Shown piece after piece: positions 9,397 to 17,515 of a stretch of 64,000 nt of DNA. Each line of letters begins with the position of its first letter. Positions within the stretch are counted from its first letter, which is position 1. The DNA is from Acidithiobacillus acidisediminis (GTDB lineage: Bacteria; Pseudomonadota; Gammaproteobacteria; Acidithiobacillales; Acidithiobacillaceae). The position numbers and the translations under genes were made by a program. The notes below the pieces were generated by a model, which worked only from the letters and a program-made list of their open reading frames with translations, ran no database searches and was not told the DNA's origin. The stretch spans positions 1,296,001 to 1,360,000 of the forward strand of contig NZ_JALQCS010000001.1 in NCBI RefSeq assembly GCF_023277115.1, in the 5' to 3' direction.

Positions 9397-10014
9397 CTAG
9401 AATCGCTTGAAAACCTGGCCGCTCTTCGCCGCCTGGAAACGGGCCTCGACCAACGCCCAATTCATGTTTTTATGCAGCGCTGCGAGATAGTCCGCCCGCC
9501 CCATGGCTTTCCAGTCCACCATATAGGCATGCTCCCAAACATCGACTACCACCAGAGGACTGAAGCCACCAATGTTGCCATCCTCATGCAGTTGCACGAA
9601 GTGGTTGTTGATCTGACCGGTGCTGGCGTCGTAGTAGCAGATGCCCCAGCCAATGGCACGGCTCTTGGCCGCCGCCATGAGGTCTTCATGCCATGCCTCG
9701 GCACTCCCGAACTGTTCGTTCACTGCGGCCTTGAATCCAGGGGCCTGGTCCAGGCTGCTACCGGGCTTTAGTTGCGCAAAGTAGTATTCGTGCAAGACCA
9801 TGCCGTTGTATTCAAAACCGAGGCGGCGCCGACGATCGGCATAGGTCAGCGAACTGCCTTTGCCCGCAGCGCGCATCTCCTCTAGTTCCTTGCGCAGGGC
9901 ATTGCTCTGCGCGACATACCCCTTGTACAAACCCCAATGATCATCGATCTGCGCGTCGCTGATGCCGTCCAGGCCGCTGGGCTTGAGTTCTTCCCGTACT
10001 GTGTATTCAGACAT
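9397..10014 (-). CDS. sodB: Iron/manganese superoxide dismutase
   Basis: A 205-residue Fe/Mn superoxide dismutase that disproportionates superoxide, expected in the cytoplasm. The four metal ligands can be placed: His in DDHWGLYKGYV near residue 30, His in MVLHEYYF, and Asp and His in VVVDVWEHAYMVDW. The ATG at 10014 follows AGGAG by the usual distance; in-frame codons further upstream have no ribosome site. The gene has its own terminator and is divergent from hda. Whether iron or manganese is preferred cannot be decided from these motifs. Confidence 0.9.
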   Translation of the reverse strand: MSEYTVREELKPSGLDGISDAQIDDHWGLYKGYVAQSNALRKELEEMRAAGKGSSLTYADRRRRLGFEYNGMVLHEYYFAQLKPGSSLDQAPGFKAAVNEQFGSAEAWHEDLMAAAKSRAIGWGICYYDASTGQINNHFVQLHEDGNIGGFSPLVVVDVWEHAYMVDWKAMGRADYLAALHKNMNWALVEARFQAAKSGQVFKRF

Positions 10015-10121
10015 TGCTGCTCTCCTGTAGCTGGGTGTGAACGTATGCACTCCTAAAATTGTAGTCGGGCAGTTGTACTGCCTGCAAACGATAGGGAGGT
10101 CCGTTGGGTGGCGGGGATTGG

Positions 10122-10150
10122 TTTCGAGCCGGGAAGAACATTGCTACACT
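10122..10150 (+). promoter_or_regulatory. Possible promoter of hda
   Basis: An extended -10 element TGCTACACT (10142-10150) is preceded 17 bases upstream by a weak -35 TTTCGA (10122-10127). It lies 35 bases before the hda start, in the 170-base gap shared with divergent sodB. The -35 match is only partial. Confidence 0.35.
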
Positions 10151-10184
10151 GCTCTATCGATCTGTTCGCGAGTGTCTTGTCACC

Positions 10185-10874
10185 ATGCCGCTATCTATCG
10201 CTGCTGGTCAGCAACTCTTGCCTTTGCAGGCGCGGCAGCCGAGTCAACTCAGCAATCTTCCCGGTTTGCACGAGGAAGTGCTGGCGGCCGTGCAGAAACT
10301 CCGTTCTGGGACGGGTGCGCTGTGTGTCTATGGCGAACCGGGCGTGGGTAAGACGCACCTCTTGCTCTGGGCTGCCTTTGCCCATGGCCAGTGGGCGCCC
10401 TACCTGGATTGCCGGGCAATGCAAAGCGTAGACGACAGTGTCCTGGATCTTTCTGACGCGCCCTTCCTTTGCCTGGATAATATCGATGCTTGGGCAGGAA
10501 CCCGGCTGCGGGAGGAACAGCTTTTCTGCCTCTTCAATGAGCGCATGAGCAAGGGGCTGCCGTGGCTGGTAAGCTGTGCTATGCCCCGTCCGGGCTGGTT
10601 GCTTGCCGACTGGGATAGCCGTCTATCCGCCTTTACCAGCTATCGTCTGGAACGCCCGCACGAGTCGCAACTCGACCCCTTGATCCACAGTATTTCGGCG
10701 CGCTTTGGGCCGCCTTTCAACGATGCCTTGCGGCGTCACTTGTTACGCTGGGAGACGCGTAACCTGGGTGAACTCAGTCAGCAGATTGAGGAGTTTCAGC
10801 ACTGGCTGTGGCAAAGACATGCCGCCCCGAGTGTGGTGCAGTGGCGCTTGTTTCGGCAACAGGCACATGGCTGA
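10185..10874 (+). CDS. hda: DnaA-related regulatory inactivator Hda
   Basis: A 229-residue AAA+ protein of the DnaA family without the DnaA DNA-binding domain. Walker A is GEPGVGKTH and the Walker B region is FLCLDNID, as in Hda (CIDNIE). In the family it works with the beta clamp to stimulate ATP hydrolysis on DnaA and prevent re-initiation. The ATG at 10185 starts the family-like N-terminus (PLSIAAGQQLLPLQ, a plausible clamp-binding QLLPL motif at residues 9-13). The length is close to E. coli Hda (233). Its end overlaps the start of yihY. Confidence 0.82.
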   Translation: MPLSIAAGQQLLPLQARQPSQLSNLPGLHEEVLAAVQKLRSGTGALCVYGEPGVGKTHLLLWAAFAHGQWAPYLDCRAMQSVDDSVLDLSDAPFLCLDNIDAWAGTRLREEQLFCLFNERMSKGLPWLVSCAMPRPGWLLADWDSRLSAFTSYRLERPHESQLDPLIHSISARFGPPFNDALRRHLLRWETRNLGELSQQIEEFQHWLWQRHAAPSVVQWRLFRQQAHG

Positions 10875-11769
10875 TTTGTTGAATAACGGGCCAAAGCGGT
10901 TGCTTGCTCGGCGTTGGCATCCACACCCACAACTACCCTGGTGGCGACACCTCTTTTTTCGCTTTATCCGGGCAGGAATAGGATTCTGGCATGATGGTTG
11001 TGTCGACCGTGCCTCTCTGCTTGCGTACACTACGCTGTTGGCGATCGTGCCTCTGTTGGCCGTGATTTTTAGTTTGTGGAATCTCATTGGTTTCGCCCAG
11101 GAAAAACGGCAACTGTTTGATCGCTATGTTTTCCAAAGCTTTGTTCCGCAAGTCGGGGATACAATCATCCACTGGCTGAACATGCTCGCGACCCGCGGTG
11201 ATAGTTTGGGTTGGTATGGGGTGATTGGCTTGTTGATTACTGCCCTATTACTGATCCATGAGATTGAGCGGCATTTCAATGCCATTTGGGGGGTGCAAGT
11301 TCTGGTTCATTGGTTACGCCCGCTTCGTTATCTTTTTCTCATCATTTTGGGCCCGATCGCGAGTGCAGTGTTGGTTCTTTCCCTTGGTCCTGTACAAAAA
11401 TGGCTATCCCATTTTGGTGCCTTGCCGGTGCTCCCGGATCAGCTCAATTTCCTAATTTCCTTTGTTTTAGAGACCATCATATTTTTGGTTCTCTACCGGG
11501 TGCTTCCAGCGGCGCAGGTGAAGATATCCGATGCGTTTCTGGGCGCAATTACTGCGGCGGTATTATTGAGTTTGGCAAAAACTCTTCTGGCTCTTTACAT
11601 TCAATACTCTATTATGGAAACATTATATGGAGCCTTAGGAGTCTTGCCGGTGTTTTTGCTCTGGCTGTACCTGGTCTGGATTTCGGTGTTGTTTGGCGCG
11701 GAAACCGCAGCGGCAATCCCGGTTCGTGTGCCGGAGCCGGCGGTGACACCGCAGCAGACGGTGCCATGA
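10867..11769 (+). CDS. yihY: YihY/BrkB-family inner membrane protein
   Basis: A 300-residue protein with about six membrane helices and the family's FIRAGIGFWHDGCVDRASLLAYTTLL opening region (quoted in part: FWHDGCVDRASLLAYTTLL) and the C-terminal YGALGVLPVFLLWLYLVW. The start ATG at 10867 is inside the last codons of hda, so the two are translationally coupled. The family was once called RNase BN by mistake; its real function is unknown. Confidence 0.85.
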   Translation: MADLLNNGPKRLLARRWHPHPQLPWWRHLFFRFIRAGIGFWHDGCVDRASLLAYTTLLAIVPLLAVIFSLWNLIGFAQEKRQLFDRYVFQSFVPQVGDTIIHWLNMLATRGDSLGWYGVIGLLITALLLIHEIERHFNAIWGVQVLVHWLRPLRYLFLIILGPIASAVLVLSLGPVQKWLSHFGALPVLPDQLNFLISFVLETIIFLVLYRVLPAAQVKISDAFLGAITAAVLLSLAKTLLALYIQYSIMETLYGALGVLPVFLLWLYLVWISVLFGAETAAAIPVRVPEPAVTPQQTVP

Positions 11770-11792
11770 ATTTTTAGAGAAAGGATATGACG

Positions 11793-12455
11793 ATGAAAGG
11801 TGCCCCTTATCTGGGTCTCGCAATTCTTGCTGGGGCCTTAGCTGGATGTGCCTCGGCAACGAGCAACGGCCTTCCCCCGTCCGCACCGGCCATGCCACCA
11901 TTGCCGGAGCCGACGCCAATGCCACGGGTATCGCCAGTCACCCCAACCCCTCCCCGGCTTGCCCTGCCCAAGACAACGCAACAGCCATCCGCGCCCAGCA
12001 TCCAGGAAGAAGATCTGCCAATGCAGACCCTCGAGACGAAGCCGAACCCCTCCCAGCTCACCAATTCTCCGGTGCAGACAGTCACTCAATCGCCAAGCAG
12101 TGCCGGTGCGATTACCAGTGGCAATTTTGCCCAGTCCTGGAGCCAGGATCTCGGCAGTGCGCGTCAACAGAGCACGGTCTGCGTGGGAGAGAGTGGTAGT
12201 CAGCGTTCCGCCTGCTGGCAAGGCGTGGCTCGTTGGTCGCAGGCCCGCGCAGCCGAATACAGCCAAGCCGCACGGCTCCTGGGTGGGGCACAGAAAGAGC
12301 AGGCAAACGCGGCGCAGAAGTTTTTTCAGACTACCAGCCAGTGGGCCAGCGCCTGTAGCAGTCTGTCCGCTACAGACTGTGCGCACTCGCCGCTGATTGC
12401 CAAGATGCAACAATGGAAGTCTTCGGTGGGTATCAGCGCAACGAACAGCAATTGA
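11793..12455 (+). CDS. Proline-rich lipoprotein of unknown function
   Basis: The N-terminus has a lipoprotein signal ending in LAGALAGC, so the mature protein begins with an acylated cysteine. Residues about 28-100 are rich in Pro, Thr and Ser and probably unstructured; the last 110 residues are Gln/Ala/Ser-rich, contain four cysteines (VCVGES, ACWQG, ACSSL, DCAHS) that could pair as two disulfides, and look helical. The second ATG (11793) is preferred over 11787 because AAGGA then has a normal spacing. It is the last gene of the hda-yihY unit and faces ccsB. No family recognised. Confidence 0.7.
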   Translation: MKGAPYLGLAILAGALAGCASATSNGLPPSAPAMPPLPEPTPMPRVSPVTPTPPRLALPKTTQQPSAPSIQEEDLPMQTLETKPNPSQLTNSPVQTVTQSPSSAGAITSGNFAQSWSQDLGSARQQSTVCVGESGSQRSACWQGVARWSQARAAEYSQAARLLGGAQKEQANAAQKFFQTTSQWASACSSLSATDCAHSPLIAKMQQWKSSVGISATNSN

Positions 12456-12463
12456 GAGGAGTT

Positions 12464-12490
12464 GCGCACCCCAAGGATGGCGGGGTGCGC
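12464..12490. terminator. Hairpin between convergent lipoprotein and ccsB genes
   Basis: GCGCACCCC (12464-12472) and GGGGTGCGC (12482-12490) form a perfect 9-bp GC-rich stem with a 9-base loop, placed exactly between the two stop codons. It lacks a T run in either direction, so it may act with Rho or simply protect 3' ends. Confidence 0.5.
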
Positions 12491-12499
12491 CAGAGATGC

Positions 12500-13678
12500 C
12501 TACAACTTGGCGTAGGAATGCAGTCCACCAAGGAACAGATCGACGCCAATGAAGCAAAAGGTGACCGTCAGAAGACTGATGACCGACCACCATGCCAGGG
12601 TTTTTCCGCTCGGACGATGTTGTGGGCTACGACCACGCAGGTGCAGATACGCGGCATAATTGAGCCAAACGATTAGTGCCCAAGTCTCCTTGGGATCCCA
12701 GGACCAGAATCCACCCCAGGCCTTGGCTGCCCAGACTGCGCCCAGAATGGTGGCAGCGGTAAAAAGGAGGAAGCCAAAGGTTACCATTGCCGCCATGATC
12801 CGTTCTAGCTTGGGAAGATCGGGTAGGCGTTCCGTCAGGTGACTGCCTATGCGTTCGGCGCGCTGCCGCAGCAAATAGGCTAGACCTACCATCGCCGCTA
12901 GGTAGAAGTTCGCATAGGCAATGAATTCGCAAGGTACGTGCAATTTGATCCAGAAACTGTTCAGCGCCGGTACAATAGGCTGGATCTGGTTTTGGTGATA
13001 GGCCACCCCGACCCAAATCAAGAAGATATCCGCCGCCAAAATCATCGGCATGGCGAAGGCGCCCAGGCCGCGCCGTTTGCCCTGTGACTCATAATAGAGA
13101 TAGAAGAGGGCGGTAATGGTGCAGAGCAGTACCATGGCGTCGTACATATTGGTGACGGGGATGTGTCCCCAGGAGGGGTGCCCCACGTAGGTCTGCTTCC
13201 AGCGGATGGCCAAGCCGGCAAAACCCAAGACCGTCGCTAACCAGGCGAAGCGATGCCCACGATCTCCCGCGCTTTGCGAGCCAGCGTAGAGGTACCAATA
13301 ATAGCTGACCGCGCTAACGAGAATCGCAGCACTCATCCAGTAGAACATGGAGGTGCTTTGGAAGATGTAGCGCAGTAAGAGGCTATTGGCGGCTGTGTAG
13401 CCTGCCATGTACAGGCCTACTCCTGGCGCCGCGACGATCAGAATGGCAAAAAATAAACGCCGAAAGGCTGGCCAATGCCAACCGAACCAGAGCAAGGCCG
13501 CATACCAGATGCCGAGGGTAATGTACTGCCACATCCAAAAGTCGGCGCGAAAAATTGCCCAGACAGCAATTGCCCCAGCGCTAAGAAAAACGGCCCACAG
13601 ACGCTGCCAGAGGCGCTGTTCTCTCGCCCCCTGTGGAAAAGCGAACCATTGGCGAAAATCACTGACATCTACAGACAT
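12500..13678 (-). CDS. resC: Cytochrome c biogenesis protein CcsB/ResC type (CcsA family)
   Basis: A 392-residue polytopic protein with the haem-handling WWD domain GGFWSWDPKETWALIVW at about residues 316-333. Together with ResB it forms the System II machinery that exports haem and attaches it to periplasmic CxxCH motifs. Conserved histidines flank the motif, e.g. near VAYHQNQ. The ATG at 13678 is 7 bases after GAGGAGG. It closes the Sox unit, 12 bases after soxA, which implies that this pair serves the SoxA, SoxX and membrane cytochrome encoded just upstream. Confidence 0.88.
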   Translation of the reverse strand: MSVDVSDFRQWFAFPQGAREQRLWQRLWAVFLSAGAIAVWAIFRADFWMWQYITLGIWYAALLWFGWHWPAFRRLFFAILIVAAPGVGLYMAGYTAANSLLLRYIFQSTSMFYWMSAAILVSAVSYYWYLYAGSQSAGDRGHRFAWLATVLGFAGLAIRWKQTYVGHPSWGHIPVTNMYDAMVLLCTITALFYLYYESQGKRRGLGAFAMPMILAADIFLIWVGVAYHQNQIQPIVPALNSFWIKLHVPCEFIAYANFYLAAMVGLAYLLRQRAERIGSHLTERLPDLPKLERIMAAMVTFGFLLFTAATILGAVWAAKAWGGFWSWDPKETWALIVWLNYAAYLHLRGRSPQHRPSGKTLAWWSVISLLTVTFCFIGVDLFLGGLHSYAKL

Positions 13679-13690
13679 CGTCACGCCTCC

Positions 13691-14563
13691 TCAAGGCCGA
13701 TAGCCCGGCACATTGATTTTGACCCCATTGTCGATATAGGTCATGAAGTAGTCCAGATCGCGATATTCCGAACTCTGCAATTTCTGCGGCGCAGCGCCGA
13801 CCTTTTTGTCACATCCCATGAAGCGCTTTTGAAAAGTGTTGACTGCACCCCACGCAGATCTGTAGGTAGGATAATGGGCATTTTGTCCAAGCAGCGGGGA
13901 AATGATTTGCGCGCGGAGATATTTTCCAGCGTAAGCAATATGACAACTGGCACAACTGAAATTCAGTTGTCCACGACGCATGAAGTAATAGGCCTTCCCC
14001 TCTTCGAAGGCGGCCACCGCGCCTGGCCCAGCAACTTTCACATCGGTAGGCATGCCATTGGACAGAGAACCAAAATAGGTTTGCAGGGCGATGAGCGGCG
14101 AGCTGCCATATTTTAATGGTGCCAGATGATTTTCTACGCGACAGGCATTGATACGCATCGCGGATGTTACAACCTGGTGCGTCTTATTATCATAGTAGGG
14201 AAATCCAGCAGCCACACCTTTGCCACCATTCGCAAAACAAGAGGAATAGGTCTTACCATCGGGAAATTTTTTGTTCCATAAAGCCTTTCCTTGCGATAAG
14301 GTTAGGTCGCCAGGATTGAACTGTATTGCCTCTTGATACTGTTGATAGGCCTGCTTGTTGAAGGCATAGCTGCCCAAGGCGTATTGTGCGAGGGTCATCT
14401 TCGGGAATTGTTCTTTGAAATATTGGTGAACTTCCTGGAGGGTTTTTTGTGGGCCTACTTTGGTGTTCCCCAGTTGCCACCAATCGATGGCATTGGCGGA
14501 TATCGCTGCGCTGCTCAGAGCTAGGCCAAGGCTGATTGTCAATATGCGTTTTGTGTATTTCAT
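13691..14563 (-). CDS. soxA: SoxA, mono-haem c-type subunit of the thiosulfate-binding SoxAX
   Basis: SoxAX couples thiosulfate oxidatively to the SoxY carrier in the periplasm. The 290-residue product has a signal peptide (cleavage near ANA, residue 25), one haem site CASCH at residues 204-208 in the family context RRGQLNFSC, and the active-site cysteine C251 in KRFMGCDKKVG. The region of the first haem in di-haem SoxA has only C109 and C141, so this is the single-haem type, in which such cysteines form a disulfide. A good ribosome site (AAGGAG) precedes the ATG. Adjacent to soxX. Confidence 0.93.
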   Translation of the reverse strand: MKYTKRILTISLGLALSSAAISANAIDWWQLGNTKVGPQKTLQEVHQYFKEQFPKMTLAQYALGSYAFNKQAYQQYQEAIQFNPGDLTLSQGKALWNKKFPDGKTYSSCFANGGKGVAAGFPYYDNKTHQVVTSAMRINACRVENHLAPLKYGSSPLIALQTYFGSLSNGMPTDVKVAGPGAVAAFEEGKAYYFMRRGQLNFSCASCHIAYAGKYLRAQIISPLLGQNAHYPTYRSAWGAVNTFQKRFMGCDKKVGAAPQKLQSSEYRDLDYFMTYIDNGVKINVPGYRP

Positions 14564-14586
14564 GTGGTTTCTCCTTCTGGGTTGAT

Positions 14587-14952
14587 TTATTTCTGTAGAG
14601 ACCAGAGATAATCCGCAACCAACTCGATCTGGTGATGACTGAGCACCTTGTTCTTGCCAAATTGTGGCATATTGATGTGCGGAATTGCCTTTTCCGGATC
14701 ATAAATAAAATTCACCAGTTTTTGCCGAGTATGGAAAACGACTGTATAGGGAAAGTGACTCAAATCCGGCCCCACGTCACCCGCCATCGTGCCACCGGGC
14801 AGGACGTGGCAGGCGAGGCAATTGCCCTCGCTACGATTGAAGGCAATGGATTTTCCGGCGGCGATATCGGCGGCGCTGGGTGCGGCAAAGGCTGCCGTTG
14901 GGAGAGCAATGGCCCCCAATAAGAGCAAGATGCGAGCGTTGTGACGGTACAT
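14587..14952 (-). CDS. soxX: SoxX, c-type cytochrome subunit of SoxAX
   Basis: The 121-residue product has a signal peptide (PTAAFA, cleavage near residue 23), haem site CLACH at 45-49 followed by the SoxX stretch VLPGGTMAGDVGP, and a probable axial methionine M95 in NMPQFGKNKVLS, all typical of SoxX. It would receive electrons from SoxA when thiosulfate is joined to SoxY. AGGAG precedes the ATG. It lies between resB and soxA in the minus-strand unit. Confidence 0.93.
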   Translation of the reverse strand: MYRHNARILLLLGAIALPTAAFAAPSAADIAAGKSIAFNRSEGNCLACHVLPGGTMAGDVGPDLSHFPYTVVFHTRQKLVNFIYDPEKAIPHINMPQFGKNKVLSHHQIELVADYLWSLQK

Positions 14953-14973
14953 GGTGATCTCCTTTTGCTACGG

Positions 14974-16788
14974 TCAGGGCTGGAGCTCCTCGGCGATGCC
15001 GAGAAATTCCTGATGAAAATCCTCTTGGTTGCGTGAACTGTCGCCACTGATTTGAAATTGCTGATTTCCCTGTTTCCGAATCCACAAACGTTTCCGCGGT
15101 ACATAAAAGAGAATAAAGATGCCACCTACTAGTAAGAAACAGGACCCATAGACAATTTGCATGCCGGGATACTTGGTCATTTCCAGCCCAGCAGACCAGC
15201 GCAGATCGAGATGATGCAAGGTGACCAGAAATGGGAGCGGGTAATCATGCAGGCTGTGGAGCGCAATCAGGCTGGCGTGCAGAAAACGGTCTTTCTGCAC
15301 TGTGGTCAGACTTGTGCCTTGGTCCGTGGTGACCCGCGTCAGGATCTGGCGAAATATGCGGGGGCTGGCCTCGGCACCCTGCGCCGCTGCAGTTTCCAGG
15401 GCACCCAGATAATGGACAAAGAGGCTGATATTGCCATGCGGCCCCTCCGGGATAGCAAGGTACTGTTCAGTCCTCGTGCCCTGTCGATGGTAGGCAAGAA
15501 GCAGGAAATCCTCACCGTGACGACGAAGGGCGCGAAGATAACTTTTGTAGATCCAAATTTCGCCGGTTTTGCGATCCGTTACCTGGTAGCGGACGATGGG
15601 GCCAACGTTGATCATGCTGTGGCCCGGCTGCTCTGGAATTCCAAGATCGGTACGAGGAATCGTATTATTTATTTTTAATTTTTCTACCGTCAATTGATAA
15701 TTGCTACTGCCGGCTTGCAAGTTCTGGCCGACCCGTGCGGTGAAGGCGTTGGCAGCAAGGCCCGGATCCACCAAGGAACGACTTTGAAAAACCAGCTGCG
15801 ATTCTGCATCGCTATAGGAAGTCTGGTAGATGCTAACGCCATCGTAAGTTAGCGGATGATTGGGATAGGCGATGCCGCGATGCAAGAGTTTCCCGTGGTC
15901 GTTATACAGCGAAATTCGGGAAATGAAACTCTTGGCGATGCCATTGCGATAATGGGTAATGGTGAAGTGGTCGAGGTGTAGCGTAAAAGGCAATCGTTGT
16001 ACCAGAAAGCCGTCGCCGACCAACTCGAACATGGCATTCACACTTTGTCCAACCGGGATACTGATGATGCCACGAAAGGCGCTATCGTCAGCGGGCAGCC
16101 AATGTCTCTGCGGGATTTTTTCCAAGGGTCGGGAAAAATTATGTAGGGGTCGAACGCTGCCTAGCCACTCCCGTATCTTTAACGGTAGATTGGCATTGTA
16201 CAATGCGCCGGCACAAAACAGGATGATCGCAAAATGGGTAAACAGATAGCCAAAGCGATAGAATCGTCCCTTCTGTGCAAACAGCAACACACCGGAATCC
16301 TTCTGGGGTAACTGCTGGGTGTGATAGCCGCGCTCGCGTAAGATCTTCTCCCAATGGTTGATCGAAGCAGAGTCCTCAGAAACTGTCAGGGCGGCTTGCT
16401 CCTGTCGACCCTGCAAAAATTTGTCGCCTGGAGCGCGCTTCGGCGCCGCCATGTCGCGCAGCATGGTCGGGGTGTTGCGGGTGACGCACGAGGCGGTGGA
16501 AAGTACCAAGAATGCGACCAGACCGATGTACCAACCGCAACGATACACATCGTAAAGATCCAGATCGGCAAAGACCCGATACCAGAACGGCCCAAATTGC
16601 GCCACATACTGATGATAACTGACCTGTTGCTGCAAAATGGTGCCGATGATGGAGGTAATGGCCACAAAAAGCAGCAGATGGACTGCCAGACGCATGGAAA
16701 CCAACGCCTGCCAGATCAGGCGGGCGCTGGCGCTCCACGGACGTCGGCGGTAGCGCTCAGGGAGTGAGGGGCTGTGTTCGATCGCCAT
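14974..16788 (-). CDS. resB: Cytochrome c biogenesis protein ResB
   Basis: A 604-residue ResB/Ccs1 protein: three helices in the first 110 residues (the family's SMRLAVHLLLFVAITSIIGT), a helix near residue 185, a large periplasmic domain, and a final helix near residue 560. With CcsB it delivers reduced haem to apocytochromes outside the membrane. The start overlaps the end of the preceding membrane cytochrome gene by 32 bases. Length and layout are normal for the family. Confidence 0.9.
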   Translation of the reverse strand: MAIEHSPSLPERYRRRPWSASARLIWQALVSMRLAVHLLLFVAITSIIGTILQQQVSYHQYVAQFGPFWYRVFADLDLYDVYRCGWYIGLVAFLVLSTASCVTRNTPTMLRDMAAPKRAPGDKFLQGRQEQAALTVSEDSASINHWEKILRERGYHTQQLPQKDSGVLLFAQKGRFYRFGYLFTHFAIILFCAGALYNANLPLKIREWLGSVRPLHNFSRPLEKIPQRHWLPADDSAFRGIISIPVGQSVNAMFELVGDGFLVQRLPFTLHLDHFTITHYRNGIAKSFISRISLYNDHGKLLHRGIAYPNHPLTYDGVSIYQTSYSDAESQLVFQSRSLVDPGLAANAFTARVGQNLQAGSSNYQLTVEKLKINNTIPRTDLGIPEQPGHSMINVGPIVRYQVTDRKTGEIWIYKSYLRALRRHGEDFLLLAYHRQGTRTEQYLAIPEGPHGNISLFVHYLGALETAAAQGAEASPRIFRQILTRVTTDQGTSLTTVQKDRFLHASLIALHSLHDYPLPFLVTLHHLDLRWSAGLEMTKYPGMQIVYGSCFLLVGGIFILFYVPRKRLWIRKQGNQQFQISGDSSRNQEDFHQEFLGIAEELQP

Positions 16789-17503
16789 GCTCAGAACCTT
16801 TAAGGAGCCAGATTTGATAGAGGCTGATGGCCATACCGAGCAATACTACGGGGCACGAAAAAATCCCGCCAATCAGTACCAGCCAGACAAAATCTGGACT
16901 CTGTTTGGTGAGAAACCAACCAGCGAAGTCGATAAAAAATGCGAGAAAGGGAATAGCAACAAAAAATATCTTTACTCCTTTGGACGATCGGGTTCTGAGA
17001 AAGATCCATCCGGCAAGCAGAAAAATTACTCCGAGAGTCGTCAAATGGATCATTCCATTCATCAGCATGGCGGAGTAAGGCATCCCCATATCGACCTTGG
17101 CCTGAGTTTTTAGAAGATCGAAGGTGCCAATATTCGGCATGCCTATGGTATGACATTTGAGGCAAGAAGCATTGATCAATGGGCGCACATTCTTTTCGTA
17201 ATCGCTACGGCTTTCGCCATTGGCAATCCAGTGATTGACTGCGGCAACCATTTTTGGCTTTTCCTGGGCTGGAACCTGTGCCATCGACATCATCGTCGGA
17301 AGCATGGATTGCAGTTTGCTCGAACTCCGGTTGCCATAGTAATGCACGACCAGATCCTGCATGGAGATGCCCGGTTTTCCATCTACACCTTGAATGGTAA
17401 AGTAGGTATAGGCCTCGGCAGAAAGGAGACCCAGCCCTACGAGAAAAATAAAGCCGGTGTATAGTAGCTTTTCGATGACCGGCAGATCGGGTAGGAGTTT
17501 CAT
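16757..17503 (-). CDS. Membrane-anchored c-type cytochrome of the Sox block
   Basis: A 248-residue protein with one N-terminal helix (residues 13-35), a periplasmic domain carrying a single haem site CLKCH (114-118) in NASCLKCHTIGMPN, then three more helices in the last 110 residues. This layout suits an electron carrier that docks periplasmic Sox electrons to a membrane quinone or oxidase. It sits 12 bases after soxB and overlaps resB, so it belongs to the same operon. I do not know an established gene name. M123 in GMPN is too near to be a certain axial ligand. Confidence 0.75.
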   Translation of the reverse strand: MKLLPDLPVIEKLLYTGFIFLVGLGLLSAEAYTYFTIQGVDGKPGISMQDLVVHYYGNRSSSKLQSMLPTMMSMAQVPAQEKPKMVAAVNHWIANGESRSDYEKNVRPLINASCLKCHTIGMPNIGTFDLLKTQAKVDMGMPYSAMLMNGMIHLTTLGVIFLLAGWIFLRTRSSKGVKIFFVAIPFLAFFIDFAGWFLTKQSPDFVWLVLIGGIFSCPVVLLGMAISLYQIWLLKGSEHGDRTQPLTP

Positions 17504-17515
17504 GCAAGGTCTCCG

